Below, piece by piece: positions 15,825-25,226 of a stretch of DNA of 64,000 nucleotides. A model generated the notes under the pieces. It was not told the DNA's origin and did not search any database. It saw only the letters and a program-made list of their open reading frames with translations. Position 1 is the first letter of the stretch; every line of letters begins with the position of its first letter. The position numbers and the translations under genes are program-made. The stretch comes from an uncultured Duncaniella sp. GTDB lineage: Bacteria; Bacteroidota; Bacteroidia; Bacteroidales; Muribaculaceae. The stretch covers positions 1 to 64,000 of the forward strand of contig CAJTMJ010000005.1 of NCBI GenBank assembly GCA_910577335.1. Reading direction: 5' to 3'.

Positions 15825-18185
15825 ATGAGATTAAAATCAATTCTATTCAGTGCGATGGGACTTATCTTGTCCGCATCACAGATCCATGCGCAGGAAGCGT
15901 TGTATCCGAACGAATTCCCACTCGGCGACATACAGCTCCTTGACGGCGAGTTCAAACATGCGCAGGATTTAAATGTGAAAGTCCTGTTGGAATATGACAT
16001 GGACCGTCTGCTTGCTCCTTATTTAAAAGAGGCAGGTCTACAGCCTAAAGGTGAGAGCTTCTCTTGTTGGGACGGTCTTGACGGACATATCGGAGGGCAC
16101 TATCTTACAGCCCTCGCAATCCACTATGCCGCAACCGGCAATAAGGAACTAAAGGATAGGATTGATTATATGATATCTGAGCTGAAACGCTGTCAGGATG
16201 CCAACGGCAACGGATATTGCGGCGGTGTGCCGGGAGGCAAGCAGTTATGGATAAACATTAAAAACGGCGACGGCACTGCTGTAAACAAGTATTGGGTACC
16301 TTGGTATAATGTACACAAGACTTACGCCGGACTCCGTGACGCATACGTGTATGCCGGGGTCGAAGAAGCCAAAGACATGTTCCTGAAGATGTGCGACTGG
16401 GGTCTTGACGTGATTTCAGGGCTTGATGACAAGCAGATGGAAGCCATGCTCGCCACTGAGTTCGGCGGTATAAATGAAATATTTGCCGACGCATATCAGA
16501 TGACCGGTGACAAACGTTACCTCGACGGGGCAAAACGTTTCTCCCACCGATGGCTGTTCGACAGCATGTTGAAGGGTGTTGACAACCTCGACAATGTTCA
16601 TGCAAACACTCAGGTGCCTAAAGCTGTAGGTTACCAGCGAGTAGCCGAGGTCAGCGGTGACGGCGATTACGAAAAAGCCGCACGTTTCTTCTGGCACACG
16701 GTAGCCGACGACCGTTCTCTGTCGATCGGCGGTAACAGCCATCGGGAACACTTCGCAGCCAAAGATAATTGCATAAGCTATGTCACCGACAGAGAAGGTC
16801 CCGAGTCATGCAACACAAATAATATGCTCAAACTCACCGAAGGGCTATTCCGTATGCACCCTGACGCACACCTTGCCGACTTCTACGAGCGGGCACTTTA
16901 TAACCATATACTTTCCACACAGCATCCCGACCACGGAGGATATGTGTATTTCACCTCGGCACGACCGGGACACTACAGAGTGTATTCCCAGCCCAACAGC
17001 GCAATGTGGTGCTGCGTGGGAACCGGCATGGAAAATCATGGCAAATACGGACAGTTTATCTACACTCACAATGCCGATTCGCTCTACCTCAACCTTTTCA
17101 TACCGTCACGCCTTGACTGGAAAGAAAAGAATCTGTCTTTGACTCAGACCACGGCTTTCCCCGATGCCGGCTCATCAAGCCTTGTCATCAATGCCAAGAA
17201 GCCCACAAAGTTCGCATTGAAAGTACGTTATCCCTCTTGGGCGCAGGATATGGCGATAACCGTCAACGGCAAGAATGTCAAATTTGACAGCAAACCGGGC
17301 AGCTATGTGACCATCGACCGCAAATGGAAAAACGGGGACAAGGTTGAGATCACTATGCCTATGGCTATGACTCTCGAGGAACTCCCCAATGTGCCTGAAT
17401 ATGTTTCAATACTCCACGGTCCTATTGTCATGGGAGCTGTATACAATAAGGAGAATCTTAACGGACTCGTTGCTGACGACAGCCGTTGGGCGCACATAGC
17501 CAACGGACCGCTTGTATCGGTATTTGACACTCCAAAACTCATAGGTGACAGAGGGAATATATTGACCAAACTCAACAGCCTTAAACCGGAATCCGGAAGC
17601 AAATTAAAATATGATGCCACCGGGCTTGTGACCGATGCTAAAAACAAAATCATGCTTGAGCCGTTCTATCGTCTCCACGATTGCCGATACATGATGTACT
17701 GGCTCTCCATGTCACAGCCTGACTATGACGCATATCTCACTAAAGTTCGTGAGCAGGAGGAAGCCCGTCTTGCTCTTGACCGCAGAACTATCGATGCTGT
17801 GAACACCGGTGAGCAACAGCCGGAAGCCGATCACTTCATGACAGCCGAAAACTCATTCAAAGGTTACCACAATGACGAGCCTTGGCGCGATGCCCGTGAC
17901 GGAGGCTGGTTTGCTTACAAGATGAGAACCGGCGGGAAAGACAACCTCAAACTGGTGGTTCGCTATTGGGGCAATGAAGGTGCCGCACGTGAGTTTGAGA
18001 TATATGCCGACGACATGCTTGTGGCAAAGGAAAACCTGCACGGAAAATTTAACAAAAATGAATTTATGGATGTGTACTATGACATTCCTAATGAATTAAA
18101 CGGTAAAGATTACGTGACCATAAAATTTAAAAGCCTTCCCGGCAAGGTGGCAGGCGGAGTATTCCATGTACGCCTTATAAAATAA
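15825..18185 (+). CDS. Secreted GH127/GH146 beta-L-arabinofuranosidase
   Basis: Exported enzyme expected to release beta-linked L-arabinofuranose from plant glycans or glycoproteins. The 786-residue protein has a signal peptide cleaved near IHAQ, an (alpha/alpha)6-type catalytic domain to about residue 430, and beta domains after it. A C-terminal domain (about 660-786) of the kind attached to DUF1680 proteins ends it. EGPESCNTNNM (near 323-333) and MWCCVGTGMENHGKYG (near 391-406) provide the Glu and three Cys that bind zinc around the cysteine nucleophile in this clan. The WCC form is more like GH146, but the family cannot be settled by eye. It has its own promoter and two hairpins after it. 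Confidence 0.9.
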   Translation: MRLKSILFSAMGLILSASQIHAQEALYPNEFPLGDIQLLDGEFKHAQDLNVKVLLEYDMDRLLAPYLKEAGLQPKGESFSCWDGLDGHIGGHYLTALAIHYAATGNKELKDRIDYMISELKRCQDANGNGYCGGVPGGKQLWINIKNGDGTAVNKYWVPWYNVHKTYAGLRDAYVYAGVEEAKDMFLKMCDWGLDVISGLDDKQMEAMLATEFGGINEIFADAYQMTGDKRYLDGAKRFSHRWLFDSMLKGVDNLDNVHANTQVPKAVGYQRVAEVSGDGDYEKAARFFWHTVADDRSLSIGGNSHREHFAAKDNCISYVTDREGPESCNTNNMLKLTEGLFRMHPDAHLADFYERALYNHILSTQHPDHGGYVYFTSARPGHYRVYSQPNSAMWCCVGTGMENHGKYGQFIYTHNADSLYLNLFIPSRLDWKEKNLSLTQTTAFPDAGSSSLVINAKKPTKFALKVRYPSWAQDMAITVNGKNVKFDSKPGSYVTIDRKWKNGDKVEITMPMAMTLEELPNVPEYVSILHGPIVMGAVYNKENLNGLVADDSRWAHIANGPLVSVFDTPKLIGDRGNILTKLNSLKPESGSKLKYDATGLVTDAKNKIMLEPFYRLHDCRYMMYWLSMSQPDYDAYLTKVREQEEARLALDRRTIDAVNTGEQQPEADHFMTAENSFKGYHNDEPWRDARDGGWFAYKMRTGGKDNLKLVVRYWGNEGAAREFEIYADDMLVAKENLHGKFNKNEFMDVYYDIPNELNGKDYVTIKFKSLPGKVAGGVFHVRLIK

Positions 18186-18210
18186 CCCTATAGGAGATAA
18201 CTTTTTGGAA

Positions 18211-18239
18211 TGAGCTAAATTTTGAGTGAGTTTAGCTCA
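18211..18239 (+). terminator. Hairpin after the GH127/GH146 gene
   Basis: A 9-bp perfect inverted repeat (TGAGCTAAA at 18211-18219, TTTAGCTCA at 18231-18239) 25 bases past the stop codon. The following CTTCTTTG is only weakly T-rich, so it may act together with the next hairpin. Confidence 0.5.
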
Positions 18240-18255
18240 CTTCTTTGTGAAAATA

Positions 18256-18297
18256 TGAACTGATTCAAGCTTTTTATGAAAAGTTTGAATCAGTTCA
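18256..18297 (+). repeat. 42-bp hairpin made of the 194-bp element's ends
   Basis: Nineteen-base arms (18256-18274 and 18279-18297) pair fully apart from one G-T wobble around the loop TATG. The arms, starting TGAACTGATTCAAGCTTTT, closely match the terminal repeats of the 194-bp elements at 25033 and 56860. The tail CCTTTTTAAT that follows would let it act as a terminator for the GH gene. Confidence 0.8.
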
Positions 18298-18320
18298 TAG
18301 CCTTTTTAATAAAAATTGCT

Positions 18321-18328
18321 TAATTTTG
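18321..18328 (+). promoter_or_regulatory. -7 promoter box before the EamA gene
   Basis: TAATTTTG matches TAnnTTTG, 85 bases before the EamA start codon; no good -33 element was seen because a hairpin lies directly upstream. Confidence 0.45.
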
Positions 18329-18412
18329 CCTTGTAAAACGCTGTCGAAATCACGACACCGGCACTTCCGAACAACCCTGTCAAGGGACCTTAGTTAACCT
18401 TATACGAGATTT

Positions 18413-19363
18413 ATGGGATCAAAGCGTTATTCAGCTAAAAACAATCCGCTCTTATACCATGTCGGAGCGGCTTTAGCCGTACTGGCATGGGGTATTTCGT
18501 TTATTTCTACAAAACTGCTTCTTGAAAACGGATTTCACCCTATTGAAATATATGTCTACCGTTTTACCCTCGCTTACTTTGCGATGTTGCTTATCTCTCA
18601 TAAGCGTTTTGCAAGTCACTCATGGAAAGATGAAGCTCTCTTTGTGGTATTGGGACTTTTGGGCGGCTCCATATATTTCATTTCTGAGAATGTAGCCCTT
18701 GAGTATACATACGTCAGCAATGTGTCACTTATCACATCGCTTTCCCCTCTGCTCACAGTGCTGTTAGCCGGATTCCTTTACAAATCCGACCGTCCGGGTA
18801 AAGAGATCTGGATCGGCTCCACGCTTGCGTTTCTCGGAGTGGGACTCGTGATATTCAACAGCAGCTTTTCGCTCACCATAAAGCCCTTAGGCGACATCCT
18901 GTCACTCCTTGCCGCAATCTGCTGGGCTGTCTACAGCTTAATCCTCAAAAAGCTCAACGCTCTTTACGACGCATTCTATATCACACGTAAAGTCTTTTTC
19001 TACGGTGTAATCACCGCTCTACCCTTCCTTCTCATAGAGCCGGAAGTCACATCCCCGCTTGAACTTCTCCACACCGTGCCGTTGATCAACATACTCTTCC
19101 TCGGTCTCGGCTGCTCCATGTTCGCATATCTGATGTGGTCGCTCTCCGTGGGTAAGATAGGGGCTATAACAGCATCCAACTACATGTACTTCCAGCCGGT
19201 GGTTACACTTATATTCTCGTTCTTAATACTGCATGAGAAGATAACTCTGATAGGGTATATCGGATGCGCCCTTATACTTCTCGGCGTATGGCTTGCCGAC
19301 TACCTGCAACGCCGTAGAGAAAAGGCATATAATAACCAATACAACTCTAACGTCCGCCCTTAA
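18413..19363 (+). CDS. EamA-family (DMT) membrane transporter
   Basis: A 316-residue inner-membrane protein of the drug/metabolite transporter superfamily, probably exporting or exchanging a small metabolite. Two EamA repeats are visible (about 16-143 and 158-298), each with five predicted membrane segments, giving ten in all. The family's typical features appear: YRFTLAYFAMLL in repeat 1, and AAICWAVYSLILKKL and ASNYMYFQPVVTLIF in repeat 2. The C-terminus is short, basic and cytoplasmic. The alpha/beta hydrolase starts 16 bases later and the S41 protease follows it, so the three are likely co-transcribed. The substrate is unknown. Confidence 0.9.
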   Translation: MGSKRYSAKNNPLLYHVGAALAVLAWGISFISTKLLLENGFHPIEIYVYRFTLAYFAMLLISHKRFASHSWKDEALFVVLGLLGGSIYFISENVALEYTYVSNVSLITSLSPLLTVLLAGFLYKSDRPGKEIWIGSTLAFLGVGLVIFNSSFSLTIKPLGDILSLLAAICWAVYSLILKKLNALYDAFYITRKVFFYGVITALPFLLIEPEVTSPLELLHTVPLINILFLGLGCSMFAYLMWSLSVGKIGAITASNYMYFQPVVTLIFSFLILHEKITLIGYIGCALILLGVWLADYLQRRREKAYNNQYNSNVRP

Positions 19364-19378
19364 TGCGGTTGTATAACC

Positions 19379-20740
19379 ATGACAAAAAATCATTTTAACA
19401 GTGCCAGATATATACTCATAGCAATGTCGTTGATAATCGGCATTAGCGCCCGTTCGCTTACCGGCGCATGGCGGGGAGATCTGAATCTGGGGCAAATCAA
19501 GCTTGGACTGGTATTTAATTTCACCGAGGGAACGGACGGAAAAACAACCTGCACATTGGATGTCCCCGCTCAGGGGGCAAAAGATGTTCCCGCGCTCGTT
19601 GACTTCTGCGACACCGACAGCGTGGCAATATCAATAAAACTCATCAACGGGTCATTCCGGGGCAAAATAAAAGCTAACGAAATTAATGGCACATTCTCTC
19701 AGCGCGGCTATAATTTTCCCTTGACTCTGACACCCGAAAAAGATATATCAGTCAGACGACCTCAGACACCTTGCCCACCATTCCCCTACACACAGATTGA
19801 CACAACGTTCACATCCTTTGACGGGACGTTGCTGAGCGGAACTCTCGTGATACCGCTCACCACAAGCTCCGCAAAAATCCCGGCAGTCGTAATGGTGACG
19901 GGCAGCGGTCCTCAAAACCGTGACGAAGAACTGTTTGAGCATAGACCGTTCGCAGTCATCGCTGACCAATTGGCAAGAAACGGTATCGCTTCATTCCGCT
20001 ACGACGACCGTGGAACAGCTAAGTCAAAAGGTGACTTTGCAACATCGACCTCCGAGACTTTCAAAAAAGATGCCGAAAGCGCACTGAATTTCCTGAAATC
20101 CGTTTCCTGCATCGGGAAGACCGGAGTATTGGGACATTCCGAGGGTGGAACCATAGCACTAAAATTAGCATCCGAGAACAAGCCTGATTTCGTAATCAGC
20201 CTTGCCGGAATGGCTGTGAGCGGAAAAGACTGCATTCTCCTACAGAATAAGCGCGCACTTGACAAAACCGACCTCTCCGAGCAGCAAAAAGAAGAATCCC
20301 TCAGACTCATAGCCGCCGGCTTTGATCACCTCATAGCTCATGGGAGCGTTTCCGATTTCAATGTCGAAAACTATATCAAAGAAAACAATCTCAACATCCC
20401 GCCACAAGTGCTCGCATCTTTAACGACGAGCATTAAGAGGTCCAATGAATGGTTCAGGGAGCTTTTGAGCACCAATCCCGTGGAATGGCTTGGAAAGATA
20501 AAGAAACCGGTATTAGCCGTCAACGGAACTCTCGACACCCAAGTGGAATCAGAATCAAATCTTGACATCATACGCAAGCATGTGCGCAATGCTGAAGTGA
20601 AATCATACCCGGGTCTGAATCATCTCTTGCAACATGCCACCACCGGCGAGGTGTCAGAGTATGGGGATATAACCGAGACCATCTCCCCAGAAGTACTCAC
20701 CGACATAACTCTCTTCATAAAAAATCAGCACAATAATTAA
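19379..20740 (+). CDS. Secreted alpha/beta hydrolase
   Basis: A 453-residue exported serine hydrolase. After a signal peptide (residues 1-25) comes a beta-rich domain (about 27-125, SLTGAWRGDLNLGQIKLG) of a kind often found before such hydrolases in Bacteroidetes. The alpha/beta hydrolase domain runs from about 135 to 450. Catalytic residues are visible: nucleophile in LGHSEGGT (near 254), acid in VNGTLDTQV (near 383) and histidine in GLNHLLQH (near 415). SGPQNRDEE and YDDRGTAKSKGDF are typical of the DUF3887/YciA-like secreted esterases. Substrate unknown. It sits 16 bases after the EamA gene and about 20 before the S41 protease gene. Confidence 0.88.
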   Translation: MTKNHFNSARYILIAMSLIIGISARSLTGAWRGDLNLGQIKLGLVFNFTEGTDGKTTCTLDVPAQGAKDVPALVDFCDTDSVAISIKLINGSFRGKIKANEINGTFSQRGYNFPLTLTPEKDISVRRPQTPCPPFPYTQIDTTFTSFDGTLLSGTLVIPLTTSSAKIPAVVMVTGSGPQNRDEELFEHRPFAVIADQLARNGIASFRYDDRGTAKSKGDFATSTSETFKKDAESALNFLKSVSCIGKTGVLGHSEGGTIALKLASENKPDFVISLAGMAVSGKDCILLQNKRALDKTDLSEQQKEESLRLIAAGFDHLIAHGSVSDFNVENYIKENNLNIPPQVLASLTTSIKRSNEWFRELLSTNPVEWLGKIKKPVLAVNGTLDTQVESESNLDIIRKHVRNAEVKSYPGLNHLLQHATTGEVSEYGDITETISPEVLTDITLFIKNQHNN

Positions 20741-20761
20741 CATCAATAAACCATCATGCCC

Positions 20762-23700
20762 ATGAAACGCCTTATCACCAGCGCATTGGTCGCAGCGGCT
20801 GCCATCAGTAGCTTCGCAGTGACACCGTTATGGCTCCGTGACGTGAAAATTTCACCAGACGGAAGCCAGATAGCTTTCACCTACAAGGGGGACATATACA
20901 CTGTGCCAACCTCAGGAGGTAAAGCTTTCCGTCTTACAACCCAGCCCTCCTATGAGTCAGAGCCTGTATGGTCGCCCGACGGCAAAAAAATAGCTTTCGC
21001 AAGCGACCGTGAAGGTGGCAACGACATTTTCATAATGGACGCAAACGGCGGTGATGCCACACGTTTGACCTACAACTCTGTAGCCGAAGTCCCCGAAGCA
21101 TTCACCCCCGACGGCAAATATATCCTGTTCACCGCAGTGATACAGGACGCTCCCGGCAGCCGTTATTTCCCCTACGCACGTCAGCCTGAGCTATACCGTG
21201 TACCGGCTACCGGCGGACGCACCGAGCAGGTGATGTCAGCGTCAGGCAAAAACGTATTCTTCCTCCCCGACGGAAAATCATACCTCTATACCGACATAAA
21301 GGGTGGTGAAAACGAATGGCGCAAGCACCATACCTCATCCGTGACCCGTGACGTGTGGAAATATGACGCAGCCGCCAACACATATACCAACCTCACCAAC
21401 CATGCCGGCGAGGCTCGCAACGGTGTCCTTGACCGTGACGGTAAGACTGTGTATTTCCTCAGCGAGCGTGACGGCGGGACTTTCAACGTCTACTCATTCC
21501 CCATCGACAACCCGACACAGGTGTCAAAAGTGACCAACTTCATCACTCATCCGGTGCGCTTCCTCTCGCAAGGAGCTGACGGCACACTCGCCTTCACATA
21601 CGACGGAGAGATCTACACTATGAAAGCCGGAGGGAAACCCGCAAAGGTAAATATCGACATACTGATTGATGAAGTAAATCCCGTGACCAAGCGCACATTC
21701 ATGTCGGGAGCAAGAGGTCCCGTAGTGTCGCCTGATGGTAAACAGATTGCATTCGTTAACCGTGGTGATGTATTCGTTACCTCGGTTGACTACCGCACCA
21801 CCCGTCAGATCACAGAGACTCCACAGGCTGAAAGCGGAGTTTGCTGGGGCTCTGACAGCCGCACCCTCTACTATGCGTCGGATCGTGACGGTCACAACAA
21901 CATCTATCGTGCCAAAATAGCACGTGAGGATGACCCCAATTTCCCCAACGCCACTATTATTGAGGAGGAGGTAATCACCCCCACAAACGATAAAATCGAC
22001 CGTGCATATCCGGTGATATCACCCGACGGCAAGAAGATGGCATTCGTTCAGGATCGCCGCAAGATTGCAGTTATGGATCTTGACTCCAAGAAAATAAAGC
22101 TGCTGACCAACGGCGAGACTCAGACCGGTCGCAGCGGTGGCATAGATATGTCATGGTCGCCCGACAGCAAGTGGCTCGTTTCAGCCGTTGATGTGCACAA
22201 ACGCTCACCCTACTACGACATCGCCATCATAAACGCATCTACCGGCGAACTCACCAATATCACTAACTCCGGTTACACAAACTCTAATCCCCGCTGGGTG
22301 ATGAACGGTGACGCCATACTCTTCGCATCAGAGAGATACGGTATGAAGAATCATGCTTCATGGGGCAACACCGAGGACGCTATGTTAGTGTTCACCAACA
22401 AGGCTGCCTACGACAAGTATCGCCTTTCACCTGAGGACTATGAGCTTTTCAAGGATGTGGAGAAAGCACAGAAGAAAAAAGCTGCTGCAAAAAACTCTGA
22501 CGACAAGAAAGGCAAAAAGGGAAATGCCAAGGACGGCAAGGACAGCAAGGTTGGCGATTCAACCAAATCAGAAGACAAGACAAAGGATATCACAATCGAC
22601 TTTGACGGTATACAAGACCGCATAGTCCGACTCACACCATTCTCATCCAACCTCGGCGACGCTTATATCGACAATGACGGTGAAAATCTGTACTTCTTCG
22701 CAGCTGTCGATGGGGGTTACGACCTTTGGAAAATGGATCGTAAGGGGAATGTGTCTCTGTTCAAGAAACTCGATGCAGGTTTGATGAGCATCCAGCCCGA
22801 TGCCTCAGGTAAGAACCTGTTCCTTCTCGGTGCGTCAGGCATGAAGAAAATGGCAATCCCCGGCGGTAAAGTGGACAACATCACCTTCACTGCCACACAG
22901 AAGATCGACCCCGCCAAGGAGCGTGAATACATCTTCAACTACATACTACGTGAAGAGGAGCAGCGTTTCTATGACAAGAACATGCACGGCGTTGACTGGA
23001 AGGGCTTAGGTAAGGCTTACCGCAAATTCCTCCCCCATATCAACAATAATGCCGACTTTGCGGAACTCGGAAGCGAACTTCTCGGCGAGCTTAACGTATC
23101 GCACACCGGTGCCACGTATCACTCCATGACATCTCCGGAGCCGACCTCATCTCTCGGTCTGCTCTATGACATGACCTACACCGGCAACGGCATAAAAGTA
23201 GCCGAAATTCTCGAAAACGGACCGTTTGACCGTGCCACCACAGCCATCAAACCGGGTGCTATCATCACAGCCATAAACGGCAATGCTATAAATGCCGGTA
23301 CTGACTACATCCCGCTCCTCAACGGACGCACCAACAAGAAAACCCTCGTGGCGTTCACCAACAAGGACGGTTCTAAGCATGAGGAAGTGGTTCTACCTAT
23401 TAGCACAGCCAAGCAGAATGCCACCCTGTATAAGCGTTGGGTTAAACGCAACGAGCATCTCGTGGATTCACTTTCCGGCGGACGTTTGGGATATGTGCAT
23501 ATTCAGGGTATGAACGATGCCAGCTACCGCACCATCTACGCCGACATACTCGGTAAGTACAATGAGCGTGAAGGTATAGTAATCGACACACGCTTCAATG
23601 GCGGCGGTCGTCTGCATGAGGATATCGAAGTGCTGTTCAGCGGTGACAAATACCTGACACAATACATTCAGGGAGTGGAGAGCGGTGAGATGCCTTCACG

Positions 23701-24049
23701 TCGCTGGAACAAGCCCTCAATCATGGTGATCGGCGAGGCTAACTACAGCAACGCCCACGGCACACCTTGGGTATACAAAAACCGCAAACTCGGCAAACTC
23801 GTAGGTATGCCTGTTCCCGGCACCATGACCTCTGTTAACTGGGTAACCACTCAGGATCCCACCATCGTGTTCGGTATACCTGTTGTAGGCTTCAAGACTG
23901 CCGAGGGTAACTACCTTGAAAATTCACAGCTTGAGCCTGATGTCAAGGTTTCAAACAACCCCGGACGAATGATGCAAGGCTTCGACGACCAGCTCGACGC
24001 AGCTGTCAAGACTCTGTTGAAGGATATTGACGCTGCTAAAAAGAAATAA
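20762..24049 (+). CDS. Tricorn-like S41 peptidase with WD40-like propeller
   Basis: A large (1095 aa) exported serine protease, probably degrading peptides in the periplasm. Order of parts: signal peptide (MKRLITSALVAAAAISSFA); PD40/WD40-like propeller repeats to about 545 (repeated SPDG/WSPDGK); a Lys/Asp-rich low-complexity insert (about 568-613); a second propeller part; a helical C1 region; a PDZ domain (about 800-880, IKPGAIITAINGNAI); and the S41 catalytic domain (VIDTRFNGGGRLHED near 940, then GEANYSNAHG near 990, which supplies the serine). The ATG at 20762 is chosen over one two codons upstream because the signal peptide starts there. A strong hairpin terminator follows. Confidence 0.93.
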   Translation: MKRLITSALVAAAAISSFAVTPLWLRDVKISPDGSQIAFTYKGDIYTVPTSGGKAFRLTTQPSYESEPVWSPDGKKIAFASDREGGNDIFIMDANGGDATRLTYNSVAEVPEAFTPDGKYILFTAVIQDAPGSRYFPYARQPELYRVPATGGRTEQVMSASGKNVFFLPDGKSYLYTDIKGGENEWRKHHTSSVTRDVWKYDAAANTYTNLTNHAGEARNGVLDRDGKTVYFLSERDGGTFNVYSFPIDNPTQVSKVTNFITHPVRFLSQGADGTLAFTYDGEIYTMKAGGKPAKVNIDILIDEVNPVTKRTFMSGARGPVVSPDGKQIAFVNRGDVFVTSVDYRTTRQITETPQAESGVCWGSDSRTLYYASDRDGHNNIYRAKIAREDDPNFPNATIIEEEVITPTNDKIDRAYPVISPDGKKMAFVQDRRKIAVMDLDSKKIKLLTNGETQTGRSGGIDMSWSPDSKWLVSAVDVHKRSPYYDIAIINASTGELTNITNSGYTNSNPRWVMNGDAILFASERYGMKNHASWGNTEDAMLVFTNKAAYDKYRLSPEDYELFKDVEKAQKKKAAAKNSDDKKGKKGNAKDGKDSKVGDSTKSEDKTKDITIDFDGIQDRIVRLTPFSSNLGDAYIDNDGENLYFFAAVDGGYDLWKMDRKGNVSLFKKLDAGLMSIQPDASGKNLFLLGASGMKKMAIPGGKVDNITFTATQKIDPAKEREYIFNYILREEEQRFYDKNMHGVDWKGLGKAYRKFLPHINNNADFAELGSELLGELNVSHTGATYHSMTSPEPTSSLGLLYDMTYTGNGIKVAEILENGPFDRATTAIKPGAIITAINGNAINAGTDYIPLLNGRTNKKTLVAFTNKDGSKHEEVVLPISTAKQNATLYKRWVKRNEHLVDSLSGGRLGYVHIQGMNDASYRTIYADILGKYNEREGIVIDTRFNGGGRLHEDIEVLFSGDKYLTQYIQGVESGEMPSRRWNKPSIMVIGEANYSNAHGTPWVYKNRKLGKLVGMPVPGTMTSVNWVTTQDPTIVFGIPVVGFKTAEGNYLENSQLEPDVKVSNNPGRMMQGFDDQLDAAVKTLLKDIDAAKKK

Positions 24050-24088
24050 TGGCGACAATAGTCTGATTTAGCCTTTAAAGGCATATAT

Positions 24089-24138
24089 AATCCCAAATGG
24101 TGTAAAGATGGAATATCCATCCCAAACCATTTGGGATT
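24089..24138 (+). terminator. Terminator after the S41 peptidase gene
   Basis: A 13-bp perfect stem (AATCCCAAATGGT at 24089-24101, complement at 24126-24138). The loop contains a second small hairpin (GATGG 24107-24111, CCATC 24117-24121). The tail TTCCTTTCTT is T-rich. Confidence 0.85.
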
Positions 24139-24188
24139 TTCCTTTCTTATGGATAACTTTGTCATCAAAAATATAGAACTGACTTACA

Positions 24189-25040
24189 ATGAAACACGGA
24201 CTCGTACTTGAAGGTGGTGCCATGCGGGGACTTTTCACCGCAGGTGTCATGGATGTGATGATGGAAGCCGGCATACGTTATGACGGCATAATAGGTGTGT
24301 CGGCAGGTTCAAGCTTCGGATGCAACTACAAGTCACATCAGCCCGGAAGAGTCCTTAGATACAATCTCCGGTTCCATAACGACCCGCGTTACATGGGTCT
24401 GCGTTCGCTGCTGACCACAGGTGATCTGGTGGGGGCTGAATTTGCTTACCACACCCTCCCGTTGGAACTTGACATATTCGACATTGCCACTTTCGAAAGC
24501 GACCCTACCGAGTTTCACTTGGTATGCACCGATGTGCATACCGGCGAGCCGGTCTATTATAAAATGGATAAGGTGGATTATGACTCTCTTGAATGGCTCA
24601 GAGCCTCCGCATCTATGCCTATAGTCACCAAGCCAGTGAAAGTAGGAGGGAGAGAGATGCTTGACGGCGGCATCAGCGACTCCATACCATTGAAATACTT
24701 CCAAAGCATCGGCTACCGGCGCAACGTGGTGGTACTCACCCAGCCGAGGGACTATACGAAACGCCCTGCAAACAAATGGCTGTTCCGGTTACTGCTGCGA
24801 CGCTACCCTAAAATAGCCGAAGCAATGGTTAGACGCCATGAGATGTATAATTCACAGCTTGAATATGTAAAAACCGAAGCTGAGAAAGGCGACACGTTTG
24901 TGATAGCTCCCTCCGCTCCCCTACCTATCGGCAGAGTGGAAATGAAGCCTGAAAAGATGAAAAATGTATACCAAATGGGACGGCAAACCGCCTTGCAAGC
25001 TCTCCCAAGCCTTAAAAATTTCCTCAGTTCACTGAACTGA
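24189..25040 (+). CDS. Patatin-like phospholipase, YjjU type
   Basis: Cytoplasmic patatin-family serine acyl hydrolase of 283 residues, no signal peptide. The catalytic dyad is visible: the glycine-rich oxyanion loop LEGGAMRGLF (near residue 7), nucleophile in GVSAGSS (near 39), and aspartate in LDGGISDSIP (near 157). The C-terminal 100 residues match the YjjU-type extension (GRVEMKPEKMKNVYQMGR). The substrate is unknown. The last three codons and the stop (CTG AAC TGA) lie inside or against the left end of the 194-bp repeat element, so its 3' end was probably rewritten by that element. It converges with a second, unrelated-type patatin gene. Confidence 0.92.
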   Translation: MKHGLVLEGGAMRGLFTAGVMDVMMEAGIRYDGIIGVSAGSSFGCNYKSHQPGRVLRYNLRFHNDPRYMGLRSLLTTGDLVGAEFAYHTLPLELDIFDIATFESDPTEFHLVCTDVHTGEPVYYKMDKVDYDSLEWLRASASMPIVTKPVKVGGREMLDGGISDSIPLKYFQSIGYRRNVVVLTQPRDYTKRPANKWLFRLLLRRYPKIAEAMVRRHEMYNSQLEYVKTEAEKGDTFVIAPSAPLPIGRVEMKPEKMKNVYQMGRQTALQALPSLKNFLSSLN

Positions 25041-25226
25041 TTTAAACTTTTTATTTTTTAAGATTTGATTCTATTTTCGAGATGAATTATTAGCTCGATG
25101 AGGGAGCTTAGCGAGTTAAGTGACTGAAGAGATGCTGATAATTCAGCCGAAAAGAGTATCAAAGATTGAAAACAAAATGAATTTCAGCCTTAGTTTAACA
25201 TTTTATAAAAAGTTTAAATCAGTTCA
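25033..25226. mobile_element. 194-bp nested inverted-repeat element, copy A
   Basis: A non-coding element with perfect 22-bp terminal inverted repeats (25033-25054 and 25205-25226, outer sequence TGAACTGATTTAAACTTT). Inside are further pairs: 25064-25079 with 25148-25163 (14 of 16 bases), 25084-25094 with 25134-25144 (10 of 11, the other a G-T wobble), and an apical hairpin CTTAG-CGAG-TTAAG (25107-25120). A second copy of identical length lies at 56860. Both converging patatin genes use stop codons within the element ends (25038-25040 and 25224-25226). It carries no transposase, so it is a MITE-like or REP-like repeat or a structured-RNA unit; I cannot decide which. No clear target duplication was seen. 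Confidence 0.85.

Noticed and set aside
3369..18185. A polysaccharide utilisation locus formed by the GH3, GH140 and GH127/GH146 genes
   Set aside because: The genes are interrupted by unrelated housekeeping operons, lie on different strands, have separate promoters, and there is no SusC/SusD pair or linked sensor.
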